From Paraburkholderia sp. PREW-6R (GTDB taxonomy: Bacteria; Pseudomonadota; Gammaproteobacteria; Burkholderiales; Burkholderiaceae), in the NCBI RefSeq assembly GCF_039621805.1, contig NZ_CP155075.1, forward strand, positions 124,001-188,000: DNA of 64,000 nucleotides, read 5' to 3'. The translations under genes and the position numbers were made by a program. Numbering within the stretch: position 1 is the stretch's first letter; each line of letters starts with the position of its first letter. Of this stretch, positions 44,962 to 54,312 are shown piece after piece. A model generated the notes under the pieces. It ran no database searches. It saw only the letters and a program-made list of their open reading frames with translations, and was not told the origin of the DNA.

Positions 44962-46125
44962 ATGGACATCCAGACGAACGGCACGCGGATTCACGTCAAG
45001 CAGCAAGGCAGCGGGGAATTGGCACTCGTATTCCTGCATTACTACGGCGGCTCGTCCCGAACGTGGGACCGAGTGGCAGGTGAGTTGTCCGACCGCTACC
45101 GGATCGTCGCCACCGATCATCGAGGCTGGGGCGACTCCGAGGCGGCCGCAGATGGCTACCGTATCGCTGATCTTGCTGCGGACGCCGAGGGCGTCATTGA
45201 AGCGCTGGGATTGCAACGCTGCGTTCTCGTCGGTCACTCGATGGGCGGCAAGGTCGCGCAACTCATCGCATCGCGCCGGCCGCGCGGGCTCGAGGGCCTT
45301 GTGCTCGTCGCCCCGTCGCCACCGTCGCCGATGCGCCTCTCCGATGAGCAGCGTGCGACGTTGGCCGGCGCGTATCAATCTCTTGAATCGGTCGAGTTCG
45401 TTATCGATCACGTGCTGACCGCGAAACCGCTCGACGCCGCCTGCCGCCAGCAAGTGATCGAGGACAGCCTGAAGGGCGCGCCGCAGGCCAAGGCGGCGTG
45501 GCCGAACGTGGCGATGCGCGAAGACATCAGCGAGGCGGTGGCGGCGATTGACGCCCCGACCCTCGTCATTTCCGGGGAGCTGGACCAGGTGGATCGCGTC
45601 GCGACGCTGCAGGCCGAACTGCTGCCTCGCATTCCGCACGCGGCGTTGCACATCCTGCCGGGAACGGGACACCTGTCGCCGCTGGAAGCTCCGCTCGAAG
45701 TTGCACAGACCATCGCGCGCTTCGTCGCGGCTATCGAGGACAGGTGCGCCGTGTGCAGCACGCCCGGCGAGGTCCCGGTGGTTTTCGACGCGGCATTGAA
45801 TGCGGGCGATCTCAATGCGCTGGTCAGCGTGTTCAGCAATCAGGCCACGATGCGGATGACGAACGGCGACGTGGTACAGCAAAACAACGCTGAATTACGT
45901 AGCGGTTTCGCGCAACTGCTGGCACTCCGACCGCGCATTCGCAACACCGTGCGTCGTGTGCTGCAGAGCGGCGACATCGCACTCGTGCTGCTCGACTGGA
46001 CGCTGAACGTGACGCTGCCAGACGGGCAGCCCCACGTGGAGCACGGTACTGCCACGCAGGTCATGGAAAGGGGACGCGACGGTGGCTGGAGACTGCGCAT
46101 TTCGAACCCGCTGGGGCTGAACTGA
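44962..46125 (+). CDS. Alpha/beta hydrolase fused to a C-terminal SnoaL-like domain
   Basis: A 387-residue protein in two parts. Residues 1-260 form an alpha/beta hydrolase: VFLHYYGGSSRTWD, VLVGHSMGGKVAQ (nucleophile Ser), SGELDQVD (acid) and PGTGHLSPLEAP (catalytic His). Residues about 270-387 (VFDAALNAGDLNALVSVFSNQATMRMTNGDVVQ onward) look like a SnoaL/NTF2-like cone fold. This pairing is unusual. It lies 8 bases ahead of the metallo-beta-lactamase-fold gene, so the two probably act together on esters or lactones. Confidence 0.85.
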   Translation: MDIQTNGTRIHVKQQGSGELALVFLHYYGGSSRTWDRVAGELSDRYRIVATDHRGWGDSEAAADGYRIADLAADAEGVIEALGLQRCVLVGHSMGGKVAQLIASRRPRGLEGLVLVAPSPPSPMRLSDEQRATLAGAYQSLESVEFVIDHVLTAKPLDAACRQQVIEDSLKGAPQAKAAWPNVAMREDISEAVAAIDAPTLVISGELDQVDRVATLQAELLPRIPHAALHILPGTGHLSPLEAPLEVAQTIARFVAAIEDRCAVCSTPGEVPVVFDAALNAGDLNALVSVFSNQATMRMTNGDVVQQNNAELRSGFAQLLALRPRIRNTVRRVLQSGDIALVLLDWTLNVTLPDGQPHVEHGTATQVMERGRDGGWRLRISNPLGLN

Positions 46126-46133
46126 ACCGGCAG

Positions 46134-46973
46134 GTGTGGCCCATCAACCACGTACAAGGAAAATACATCGTGACTCCCCCATCCATCATCACGATCCCGA
46201 TCCTGCCGTTGGGCATGGTGCATTGCCACCTGGTTGTCGGTACAACCGGTTGCATCCTGGTCGACACGGGCACGCCGGGATCGGAGACGAAGATCGAGCG
46301 TGCGTTGAGGAAGATTGGCCGCGGCTTTCACGATGTCACCTTGATTGTCATCACGCATGCGCATACCGACCATGCGGGGTCGGCTGCCCGACTGCGTGAA
46401 CTCACGGGCGCACCGATCCTTGCTCATGCGGCCGATCTGGACTACTACGAGCGGCGCAAGGAGATGACATACTGCGTCGCCCATTGGTGGGGACCGCTTT
46501 TCCTGCGCTCCGGGTTGCCTCTTGAGCCCTACCTGCCTTTCACGCCGGACATCCTGCTGCAGGAGAGCGCCAGCTTCGATCTGAGCGGCTATGGGATCGA
46601 CGGGCTGGCAACGCACACCCCAGGCCACACGGCGGGCTCTGTGTCGGTCGAGCTGAGCAGTGGCGACGCATTGGTCGGCGATCTGGTGGCATCGGGTGTC
46701 TTTCTCGGGGGAATCATGCGCAAGCGCCACGCCATGCGTCCTCCGTTCGAAGACGACCCGAAAGCTGTCAGCGCAGCGTTGCTCGGCATGGTCGACGCGG
46801 GAATACGGCGCTTCCACATGGGCCACGGCGGTCCGCTGCCCGCCGAAGAGGTGCGTCGGCACGCCGGCTCACTGCAACTCCTTGCACCGGGCCGCAGATA
46901 CGGAATGCAGGCGACCGGGTGCACCTGTTCCCAGCGCAAGCTGACGCGCATGGCGGACCAGGACTTCGCATGA
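46134..46973 (+). CDS. MBL-fold metallo-hydrolase (lactonase/glyoxalase-like)
   Basis: A 279-residue protein with the metal-binding motif THAHTDHAG near residue 80, HTPGHTAGS and DLVASGVFLGG for the second half, and a late MGHGGPLPAEE. It begins with GTG at 46134, eight bases after the hydrolase stop; GTG 46170 after AAGGAA is an alternative start. It could hydrolyse lactones, thioesters or lactams. The neighbouring hydrolase fusion suggests a two-step ester or lactone breakdown. Confidence 0.87.
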   Translation: MWPINHVQGKYIVTPPSIITIPILPLGMVHCHLVVGTTGCILVDTGTPGSETKIERALRKIGRGFHDVTLIVITHAHTDHAGSAARLRELTGAPILAHAADLDYYERRKEMTYCVAHWWGPLFLRSGLPLEPYLPFTPDILLQESASFDLSGYGIDGLATHTPGHTAGSVSVELSSGDALVGDLVASGVFLGGIMRKRHAMRPPFEDDPKAVSAALLGMVDAGIRRFHMGHGGPLPAEEVRRHAGSLQLLAPGRRYGMQATGCTCSQRKLTRMADQDFA

Positions 46974-47627
46974 CGCGAGTCGGCGCCCTATCGAGAGCCC
47001 TCGACGGTTCCGGAACTGGAACGGTGTAGGCGAGCGCGGTTGAGAAACCGGGCATCACATCCTCGCGCCATGGACCCGACCGCTCAGTTGCTTCGCCGTA
47101 CCTGGCTAGCCGAGTGTGACGGACCGTACCGCGGAGGCGCCGGCTTGCGCAGAGGGCAATGCGCTGAGTCCGATGCGCAGGATACTTCCACATCTGTCGC
47201 ACTGACCGGTGACACTTTTCGTGGGTTTATCGCCAGGCCTGCCGCCCATCCGCACAGGGACGAGCGCGCCCCTCGTGCATATATTGCATTTTTGAGAACT
47301 TTGCACTTCAGATTCACATACGAAAGGCCACGTGGACCGGTTAAGGGCGCGCCGCCGCAGTACGTTGCAGTCGACATTCCAGTGGGTATTACGGCAGGCG
47401 GAATCCATACTTTAAGTCGTCATTCGACTCGTCGCGCGAACATCGTTAGTTCGCTGGACGGCGGCGCGCATCCGCCGGGCGAGTGATCGAGGGAACGCGT
47501 TCGCGATCACGACTTCAACCGCGATCTCCCCAACCATGTGACATGTGGCATCGCCCGCGTCAGCCGGGCTGATCGAGGCACGGAGGGCCCTTGGCATCCG
47601 ATGCCAAAGGCTCCCCGCACGGTTATG
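46974..47627. other. Gap of 650 bases with a downstream palindrome
   Basis: Small frames on both strands (for example 47040-47486 on plus) lack ribosome sites and family resemblance. A locally A/T-richer patch lies around 47280-47330. The right edge holds the palindrome at 47591-47607. I see no supported gene. Confidence 0.45.
47591..47607. terminator. Palindrome TTGGCATC-C-GATGCCAA downstream of MFS gene
   Basis: A perfect 8-bp inverted repeat, flanked by complementary CC/GG bases, about 20 bases past the minus-strand MFS stop. It may form a transcript-end hairpin, but no T tract follows on the minus strand and the loop would be small, so a protein-binding site is also possible. Confidence 0.35.
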
Positions 47628-48935
47628 TCAGTGTTTTTTCATCCGAGCGGCGACGACCAGAGACAGCAGGCAGCCGACCGCTAGATAGGCCGCCACCGGA
47701 TGCCACGAGCCACCCGCGAAGCTGACCAGGCCGACGGCAATGAACGGCGTGAAGCCGCCGCCCACGACACTCGCGACCTGATAGCCGACGCCTGCGCCGC
47801 TGTAGCGATACTCGGTGCCGAACAGCTCGGTGAACATCGGCTGCTGCACGCTCACCACCATGTCGTGTGCGACGTTGGCGAGCAACACGGCGAAGACGAC
47901 GATCCAGAGTGTTGAACGCGCGTCGAGAGCGAGAAAAAACGGCACGGCGCTCAGCATGCCCACGAGTGCGCCGACGATATAGATGCGGCGGCGTCCGAAA
48001 CGGTCGGCAAGCAGCGCAAAACAGGGAATGGTCACGACGCTCACGACGCCCACCAGCAGACCGATGTTGAGGAAGAACTGGCGCGGCATGCCGAGATTGG
48101 TCGTCGAATAACTCAGTGCGAAAGCCGTGACGATGTACATCGTGAAGAGTTCGGCAAGACGCAGTGCGATGATGAGCAGGAAGGCTTTCGGGTGCTGACG
48201 CAACGCCTCGACGATCGGCAGGCGTGCGCGATGACGGGGCTTTTCGACCTTTTCGACGAACTCTTTCGACTCTTCCATGCTCGAGCGTACCCACAGACCG
48301 ATCAGCACGAGTACCACGCTGAAGACGAAGGGAATGCGCCAACCCCATGTTCTGAAAGTCTCGTTGTCCATCGTCTGGCTCAGGATCGACACAATGCCGG
48401 TGGCGAGGATCAGTCCGACGCCGTAACCCACCTGAACGCCGCTGCTGTAAAACGCCTTCTTTTTCTCCGGTGCGCTTTCAACGGCCATCAACGCCGCTCC
48501 GCCCCATTCACCGCCCACCGCGAAGCCCTGGATTGCGCGCAGTAACACGAGCAGCGTCGGCGCCCACCAGCCGATCGTCGCGAACGTCGGCAGGAAGCCG
48601 ATTAGCGCGGTCGACAGTCCCATCATCATGACGGTCAGCACCAGCATGCGCTTGCGTCCGAGCCGGTCGCCGTAGTGCCCGAACACGAAGCCGCCGAGCG
48701 GGCGAAACAGGAAGCCCACCCCGAAGGTGCCGAAGGCGGCAAGCGTGCCCATTGCCGGACTGATTTGCGGAAAGAACTCACGGTTGAAGATGATGGCGGC
48801 GACGATGCCGTAAAGCAGAAAGTCGTACCAGTCGACCACTGCGCCGACAAAGCTGCCCAGCGCTGCTTTGCGCGCGCGGCTCTTGTCGGAGCGGACGAAA
48901 GTGGTGGCTTCGGAGGATTGAACGGCGAATGTCAT
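47628..48935 (-). CDS. MFS transporter, metabolite:H+ symporter (dicarboxylate/aromatic-acid type)
   Basis: A 435-residue carrier. Start MTFAVQSSEATTFVRSDKSR at 48935; the frame extends to 49355 without transporter-like sequence. FVGAVVDWYDFLLYGIVAAIIF, RPLGGFVFGHYGDRLGRKRML (motif A) and SMEESKEFVEKVEK are hallmarks of the metabolite:H+ symporter family that takes up citrate, 2-oxoglutarate, shikimate or beta-ketoadipate-like acids. It is divergent from an IclR regulator with a PcaR-like site, so an aromatic-acid or beta-ketoadipate-pathway substrate is plausible. Confidence 0.88.
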   Translation of the reverse strand: MTFAVQSSEATTFVRSDKSRARKAALGSFVGAVVDWYDFLLYGIVAAIIFNREFFPQISPAMGTLAAFGTFGVGFLFRPLGGFVFGHYGDRLGRKRMLVLTVMMMGLSTALIGFLPTFATIGWWAPTLLVLLRAIQGFAVGGEWGGAALMAVESAPEKKKAFYSSGVQVGYGVGLILATGIVSILSQTMDNETFRTWGWRIPFVFSVVLVLIGLWVRSSMEESKEFVEKVEKPRHRARLPIVEALRQHPKAFLLIIALRLAELFTMYIVTAFALSYSTTNLGMPRQFFLNIGLLVGVVSVVTIPCFALLADRFGRRRIYIVGALVGMLSAVPFFLALDARSTLWIVVFAVLLANVAHDMVVSVQQPMFTELFGTEYRYSGAGVGYQVASVVGGGFTPFIAVGLVSFAGGSWHPVAAYLAVGCLLSLVVAARMKKH

Positions 48936-49394
48936 GGCGTGTCTCGAATGTGTTTCGTTTAAGCGTCCGGCTAATGTGGTCGGCAAAGGCGCTTGCCGGG
49001 CGAACGCTGACTCCAGAATAGGGAACTGTCTTGAGCCGGGCAATACTTTAACGGAGGTCACGGATCGATGATCGAACGACAGTGCGCGATTAACGCTCAT
49101 TTCGAGGGATAGCACCAGGCTCCGACGGTCGTACGGACGCCGCGCGTAGAAGCGGCGTCGGCAGGTCTTCATCAGTCTGTCGCAGACAGCCGCGTGCTGC
49201 GCGATTGCACTGACGTCAACGGGCAGCGGATCACAGGCTCTCAGGACGAGAGGCGACGCGTTGATGACCAGATCAAAAGCCGTGCGGATTGCCATCCGCC
49301 GGCCAAAAGGCTCGGCGCGCAGGCACAATGCAACGCGTTCGCGCGATAATCGCACACAGTGGTGCGCTCAATGCACAAAGTGAGGGTTCTCTCC
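48936..49394. promoter_or_regulatory. Divergent promoter region between MFS and IclR genes
   Basis: About 460 bases without a credible gene. The right end carries the dyad listed at 49341-49355. The distance of that site from the MFS start (about 410 bases) suits autoregulation of the IclR gene better than direct control of the transporter. Confidence 0.45.
49341..49355. promoter_or_regulatory. PcaR/IclR-type operator GCGCGATAATCGCAC
   Basis: A 15-base near-palindrome with the perfect core GCGAT-A-ATCGC (49343-49353). From memory it differs in only two positions from the 15-base Pseudomonas putida PcaR site GTTCGATAATCGCAC. It lies 40 bases upstream of the preferred IclR start. Both the similarity and the position support it as that protein's operator. 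Confidence 0.55.
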
Positions 49395-50165
49395 ATGACG
49401 AGACCGCAGTTGGACAAGCGTGACTGGATCGCCGGCCTGGAGAAAGGGTTGGCGATTCTGGAGGCGTTCGACAGCGACCATGCGCGCATGACGCCCACCC
49501 AGGCGGCAGCGCGAACCAATATGACGCGCACGGCGGCGCGCCGATATCTGCTGACGCTCGAGCACCTTGGCTATGTGCAGGGAGATGGCAAGCAGTTCGG
49601 TTTGACGCCGCGCGTGTTGCGGGTTGGGTGGTCGTACTTCGACTCAGCGCGTTTGCCAAAGCTGGTTCAGCCGTATTTGCAGCAGTTGAGCGCGGCGATC
49701 AGCGAGTCGGTGTATGTCAGCGTACTCGACGAATGGGAACTGGTGTTCATCGCGCGCAATGGCACGTCGCGCGTAATGACTACGGGCTTCGTGCTCGGCG
49801 CGCGCGTGCCGGCACCGCTTGCTTCACCTGGCGTCGTGCTGCTCGCGTACAAACCCGATATGGATTCCGTGCGCGAATGGCTCGACGGTACCGAACTGCT
49901 TCCTTTTACGCCGCATACGTTGACGAACAAGACACGTCTGATGGAGACGATCCGTCAGGCGCACGCCGATGGTTTTGCCGTGATCGAGCAGCAACTGCAG
50001 ATCGGCATTCGAGGCATCGCCGTTCCGCTCAAGAACCGCCACGGCGAAGTCGTGGGGGCGCTCAGCACGAACATGCCGATGGGTAAGGAAAAAACCGAGG
50101 CCGCTTTAAGCCGCGTATTGCAGCCTTTACAGGACACGGCACTGGCGTTGCTCAACGTCATCTAG
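49395..50165 (+). CDS. IclR family regulator, PcaR/PobR-like
   Basis: A 256-residue protein. The preferred start MTRPQLDKRDWIAGLEKGLAILEAF at 49395 matches PcaR-type N-termini; ATG 49371 and the frame start at 49359 are alternatives. Helix-turn-helix at MTPTQAAARTNMTRTAARRYLLTLEHLGYV, effector domain with GFAVIEQQLQIGIRGIAVPLKNRHGEVVGALS. PcaR-type proteins respond to beta-ketoadipate or protocatechuate. Probably controls itself and the divergent MFS gene. Confidence 0.88.
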   Translation: MTRPQLDKRDWIAGLEKGLAILEAFDSDHARMTPTQAAARTNMTRTAARRYLLTLEHLGYVQGDGKQFGLTPRVLRVGWSYFDSARLPKLVQPYLQQLSAAISESVYVSVLDEWELVFIARNGTSRVMTTGFVLGARVPAPLASPGVVLLAYKPDMDSVREWLDGTELLPFTPHTLTNKTRLMETIRQAHADGFAVIEQQLQIGIRGIAVPLKNRHGEVVGALSTNMPMGKEKTEAALSRVLQPLQDTALALLNVI

Positions 50166-50528
50166 CTTGCTGAAGGCGAGCAGTGGGAACGACCGTTGCA
50201 CCGCCACGGGCACGATCCGCAGCATCACGTTCAGACCCGCGCAAGTCAGTTCGTCGCTTCGAGATCGTAGCCATGCAGTTCCATGCGCGGCCGACCGAGC
50301 CGGACGGTGCGTCATACGGCGGCATCGACACACGGATTACGCCTGCTTCTTCACGTTGTCGAGTACGTCCGGCATACGCGCCCCGGCGCGTGGCCGGACA
50401 CTGCCACCCTGCCAGCGAACGACAGCAGCGCTGCGCACAGGCGGCGCTTGAACGTGGTGAAAATGGCCGGGCCTTAAGCTTCCGGCTGGCGGTCCGTCGT
50501 AACATGTAACCTCCATTCCGGAGGCGCA
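50166..50528. other. Gap before the small lipoprotein
   Basis: About 360 bases. No gene is supported; overlapping Arg/Ala-rich frames on both strands look like composition artefacts. The last 30 bases hold the GGAGG site of the next gene. Confidence 0.45.
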
Positions 50529-50726
50529 ATGACAAGAAACATCTTACCGGCTTTAGTGTTCGTCCTCGCGGGATGCACGACCGCTACGATGCCGGTGTCC
50601 AGCACGACATCGGGCGCGGCGAGTCAACCGGCTACGTCAACGGCTCCCGCATCCGACCAGGCAGATCAGGCACGTCCCGAGGTTCCTCACAGGAATCCAA
50701 AAATGGATGGGCCACCGGGTTATTGA
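50529..50726 (+). CDS. Small lipoprotein, unknown function
   Basis: A 65-residue product with a clear lipoprotein signal (MTRNILPALVFVLAGC; lipobox LAGC) and a Ser/Thr/Ala/Pro-rich tail (VSSTTSGAASQPATSTAPAS), ending HRNPKMDGPPGY. A GGAGGCGCA ribosome site precedes the ATG. It is probably an outer-membrane-anchored small protein; the role is unknown. Confidence 0.7.
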   Translation: MTRNILPALVFVLAGCTTATMPVSSTTSGAASQPATSTAPASDQADQARPEVPHRNPKMDGPPGY

Positions 50727-51302
50727 TGCCCTCCGCTGCACCCCTCCACGAAATTTTTTTCACCGGATAGCGCAGTAATGTAGGCAGAAAGTGCACGAGG
50801 CTCAAGGCCGCCGGCTGCCTGTAAGCAGTTCCTCGGTCCGTAAGCGTAGCGTCGCCGGACTGGCTGTTCCGGCGCTTCCCCATCCATAACATCCGTACCC
50901 CTAACGATTCAATGATGCAACCGTTTGCAGGTGGCATCGTACGTGTGACTGTCGAGCCGTGGGAATGCGTCGGCGTCACCGCGGCCGTCCACGAGGTGAC
51001 CGGCCCTGCGCGTTCGGCGCTCATTCATCCCGACAGTGTCAGCGAAGCGGACATACGCTGTCGGGTTTCTTGACACATCGACTCGCTTCTCATCACTTAC
51101 GCCTTGAGTCAACAGGCGTTCTCGCATGGCATGGCCTTTGCAAATGACTCGTCGCTACGCGAAGGAGGGCGCACGTTCACGTGTGGCGCCATGGCGTAAA
51201 GAACCGGCGCGGACGCACGATCGAGGCCGAGGGAAATAGCCGACCTTGTCGACGCGTCCTAGTTGGGACGACGGGCTTGTACCTTACCTAAGGAGCAATG
51301 TC
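50727..51302. other. Gap upstream of the metallophosphoesterase
   Basis: About 575 bases with a mixed composition. Frames on the minus strand (50632-51127) are unconvincing. I see no repeat or RNA gene. The right end carries the AAGGAG site of the next gene. Confidence 0.4.
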
Positions 51303-52418
51303 ATGCTGAGTTGGGTGCATTTCGGAGATCTGCATGCCTCCAGTGAGGATAACTACGAGAGCCTCGCGCATCTGAGGGCAATGGTGCGGCTCGTGAATCG
51401 CCGCCTCGCCGACCGTGTCAATTTCGTATTCCTGCCGGGAGATAACGCGAATAACGGGATGCCGGAGCAATTCCAGCGGATCTCCGGGGCATTGTCGGAT
51501 CTGAAGTTGCCGTTTCACGTGATCCCCGGCGATCACGATTTCGAGCCAGGCAGTCTGGACGCATTCAATGCGTTTGCCAACGCCCTGTTGCCCGCGTCGT
51601 GCGTCGTGAATGGCCATCGTTGCATCTTTCTGGACGTGGTATCGGCGGGTCGTGGCGGCCCCGACTTCCGGCTTTCGGATTCGGACCGCCAATGGCTCGA
51701 ACGGGAACTCGATACCAGCGCCCGAGATCCCGAGCCGCCGGTCGTGTTCATGCACGCTTATCCCGGCGATGTCGCCGACGGGCAGGCGCTGGCGGAGGCG
51801 TTCGCACACGCCAAAGTCGCGATGGTGGACACCGGGCATACCCACTACAACGAGTTGCTCAACGACGGCTTCGTCGTCTACGCGGCCACGCGGTCCACCG
51901 GACAGATCGAGGAAGACGAGGGTCGTCCGGGGTTTTCCGTCGCGGCAATCGATGGCGGGGTCGTGAGCTGGAAGTTTCACCCGCTCAATGCCGCGTCGCC
52001 ATTCGTCATGATTACGCGTCCGTCCGACTGGCGGTTACATCGCCGGCGTTCGACGCAGGACGCGACCGGCAATGAAAGCATTCGTGTGCTCGTTTCGGAT
52101 GATGAGGTCGTGTCCGTCACCGGGACGCTCGGCGGCATGCCTCTCGAGTTTTCGCCCAGCGCGTGCGAACCCGGAATCTGGCATGCCACTCCGCCAACGG
52201 GCAAGGTTAGCCACCGGATGCCGTTGACGGTGACGGCCCATACGGCTGATGGACGGATCGGCGAGGATTCGATCGCACTAGCGGCAACGGGCAACGCGGG
52301 CGGAGAGATCGAACGCCGCGGTGCGCTCGGCACTGACGCGCACGCCGTCGAACCCTGGCCGGAGCACGGCATTCTCGGCTCGCAACTCGGACCTAACAAA
52401 AACGGACGTCATTGGTGA
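51303..52418 (+). CDS. Calcineurin-like metallophosphoesterase
   Basis: A 371-residue protein starting MLSWVHFGDLHAS at 51303 with AAGGAG just upstream; the frame from 51246 lacks support. Metal-site motifs in order: GDLH (residues 8-11), LPGDNANN, IPGDHDFEPG, VFMHAYPGD and DTGHTHYNEL. That is the full set for a two-metal phosphodiesterase like CpdA. The last 120 residues form an extra beta-rich region (IRVLVSDDEVVSVTGTL; SHRMPLTVTAHTADGRIGED). It overlaps the ArsB-like gene (GTGA at 52415-52418), so the two are coupled. Confidence 0.88.
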   Translation: MLSWVHFGDLHASSEDNYESLAHLRAMVRLVNRRLADRVNFVFLPGDNANNGMPEQFQRISGALSDLKLPFHVIPGDHDFEPGSLDAFNAFANALLPASCVVNGHRCIFLDVVSAGRGGPDFRLSDSDRQWLERELDTSARDPEPPVVFMHAYPGDVADGQALAEAFAHAKVAMVDTGHTHYNELLNDGFVVYAATRSTGQIEEDEGRPGFSVAAIDGGVVSWKFHPLNAASPFVMITRPSDWRLHRRRSTQDATGNESIRVLVSDDEVVSVTGTLGGMPLEFSPSACEPGIWHATPPTGKVSHRMPLTVTAHTADGRIGEDSIALAATGNAGGEIERRGALGTDAHAVEPWPEHGILGSQLGPNKNGRHW

Positions 52419-53668
52419 ATCCTGTCTTTCTCTCATGGGGTATTGCCCTCGCCGCGACTGCCGGCGTCATTCTGCGGCCTTTTCGCTGGCCCGAGGCCAT
52501 CTGGGCCGTGATCGGCGCGCTGCTGCTGGTCGCCCTCGGACTCCTCCCCGCCACGCTGGCGTGGCAGGCGGTGGGCAAGGGCACCGACGTCTATCTTTTC
52601 CTGATCGGCATGATGCTGCTCTCGGAGCTTGGACGCCGCGAAAAGCTGTTCGCCTGGGTTGCTGGGCATGCTGTCAACTACGCGAACGGTTCGCCGCGAA
52701 GGCTCTTTCTGCTGGTATATCTCGTAGGCGTCGTGGTGACGACGTTCCTGTCGAACGACGCGGCCGCCGTGGTCCTGACGCCCGCAGTGTTCGCCGCCGC
52801 GAAAAAGGCGCAAACGAAGCCGCTCCCCTTCCTCTATGTGTGCGCGTTCATCGCCAACGCGGCGAGTTTTGTTCTGCCGATTTCCAACCCCGCCAACCTC
52901 GTGCTTTATGCAAACCATACGCCAGCGCTCGGTCTATGGATGGCGCGGTTCGCGTTGCCTTCGGTGCTGTCGATTATCGCCACCTTCGTGATGCTGCGCT
53001 TTACGCAGCGTGTCAATCTCAGTGGGACATGCGCGCGCGATTTGCCCGTGGAACCGCTCGGAACGAACGGCAAGCTCACCCTGGCGAGCATGGGCGTGAC
53101 AGCAGTCACGCTGCTCGTCGTCTCAGCGTTCGATCTCCAACTGGGGCTGCCCACGGCGGCTCTCGGCATCCTGACGGCGCTGATCGTGCTGATCAAGGAG
53201 CGGCAGTCTCCGGTTGAACTCGTGAGCCAGATCTCGTGGAGTGTATTGCCGCTCGTCGCCGGTCTTTTCGTGCTGGTCGAGGTGCTCGACCATACGGGCG
53301 TCATTCACGAACTGTCTGCTTTACTGCAGCAGGCTGCCGGACAAAATGCGTCGATGACGGCGGCGCTGTCCGGTCTGGTCATCGCCTTTGGAAGCAACGC
53401 AATCAACAATCTGCCTGCCGGGCTCATTGCAAGCGCGACGGCGTTGCAGGCCCACGCTCCCGAGCGCGTCATAGACGCTTTGCTGATCGGCGTAGACCTC
53501 GGCCCGAATCTGTCGATCACCGGCTCACTCGCCACGATCCTCTGGCTGTCGGCGATTCGACGGGAAGGCGAAGAAGTGAGCTTCGGGCAGTTCCTGAAGA
53601 TCGGTGTGGTCGTCATGCTGCCCGCGCTCGTGCTGGCGCTCGCCAGCCGCCTGCTGACCGGGCATTAA
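52415..53668 (+). CDS. ArsB/NhaD-family ion transporter
   Basis: A 417-residue membrane protein with about 11 helices. Start GTG 52415 overlaps the upstream stop; TTG 52412 is the alternative. Family features: PFRWPEAIWAVIGALLLVALGLL at the N-terminus, LSNDAAAVVLTPAVFAAA and FVLPISNPANLVLY in the first half, and NAINNLPAGLIASATAL plus GVDLGPNLSITGSLATILWL in the second. ArsB extrudes arsenite, but no arsR, arsC or arsA genes are nearby. The substrate is therefore open: arsenite, another oxyanion or sodium/proton exchange. Confidence 0.85.
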   Translation: MNPVFLSWGIALAATAGVILRPFRWPEAIWAVIGALLLVALGLLPATLAWQAVGKGTDVYLFLIGMMLLSELGRREKLFAWVAGHAVNYANGSPRRLFLLVYLVGVVVTTFLSNDAAAVVLTPAVFAAAKKAQTKPLPFLYVCAFIANAASFVLPISNPANLVLYANHTPALGLWMARFALPSVLSIIATFVMLRFTQRVNLSGTCARDLPVEPLGTNGKLTLASMGVTAVTLLVVSAFDLQLGLPTAALGILTALIVLIKERQSPVELVSQISWSVLPLVAGLFVLVEVLDHTGVIHELSALLQQAAGQNASMTAALSGLVIAFGSNAINNLPAGLIASATALQAHAPERVIDALLIGVDLGPNLSITGSLATILWLSAIRREGEEVSFGQFLKIGVVVMLPALVLALASRLLTGH

Positions 53669-53692
53669 CGCTAACAGACGGAGATCAGACGA

Positions 53693-54139
53693 ATGAGCAA
53701 CGCGTGGATATATCCCTTCATCATTCTTGGCGGCATTCTCCAGGCCGCAGGCGCGCCCATTAACGGCGAACTCAAAAGAGCACTTGTCAACCCGTGGCTT
53801 GCGTCGGGCGTGTCGTTTCTGCTCGTCACGTTTCTCGCCATCGCCCTGTTCTGGATACAGCCGACGCCATTGCCCACACTCGACAACTTACGCAGCATGA
53901 AATGGTGGGCGCCGCTCGGCGGCATTGTAGGGGCAGTGGCGGTTTTCGCGGGCCTGACGCTCGTGCAGAAGGTCGGCGTCGGCACGCTCAACGGGTTGAC
54001 CATCTGCGCGAACCTCGTCGCATCGGTCGCGATCGATCATTTCGGACTGGTTGGCGTAGACCAGCATCCTTTGAGTTGGCTGCGCGCGCTCGGGACATTG
54101 TTGATGGTGGCGGGAATAGCGCTCGTCATGCGATTCTAG
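53693..54139 (+). CDS. DMT-superfamily small transporter (DUF606/YdcZ-like)
   Basis: A 148-residue protein with five hydrophobic helices: IYPFIILGGILQAAGAPINGEL, WLASGVSFLLVTFLAIALFW, WWAPLGGIVGAVAVFAGLTL, GLTICANLVASVAIDHFGLVG and LRALGTLLMVAGIALVMRF. The layout and length match DUF606/YdcZ half-size transporters, which usually work as dimers. It lies 24 bases after the ArsB-like gene and may be co-transcribed. Confidence 0.85.
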   Translation: MSNAWIYPFIILGGILQAAGAPINGELKRALVNPWLASGVSFLLVTFLAIALFWIQPTPLPTLDNLRSMKWWAPLGGIVGAVAVFAGLTLVQKVGVGTLNGLTICANLVASVAIDHFGLVGVDQHPLSWLRALGTLLMVAGIALVMRF

Positions 54140-54312
54140 AAACTGACTGTGACCATCTGCGGTGGATGACAGCGGCGCGCGCGCCCGACCGGCGAATCGT
54201 GCTGCGCGTGGCGCGGTTCGGCGGTCTTTACACGATATTGATACCCGCCACCCGTATTTTTGCAAACCTTAACGGTCTGATCGCATAGTCTGTCGAAGGC
54301 TTCTGATTAGAG

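Noticed and set aside
47040..47486. A 148-codon plus-strand frame in the gap after the MBL-fold gene
   Set aside because: Arg/Pro/His-rich with no ribosome site or similarity; overlaps equally long antisense frames.
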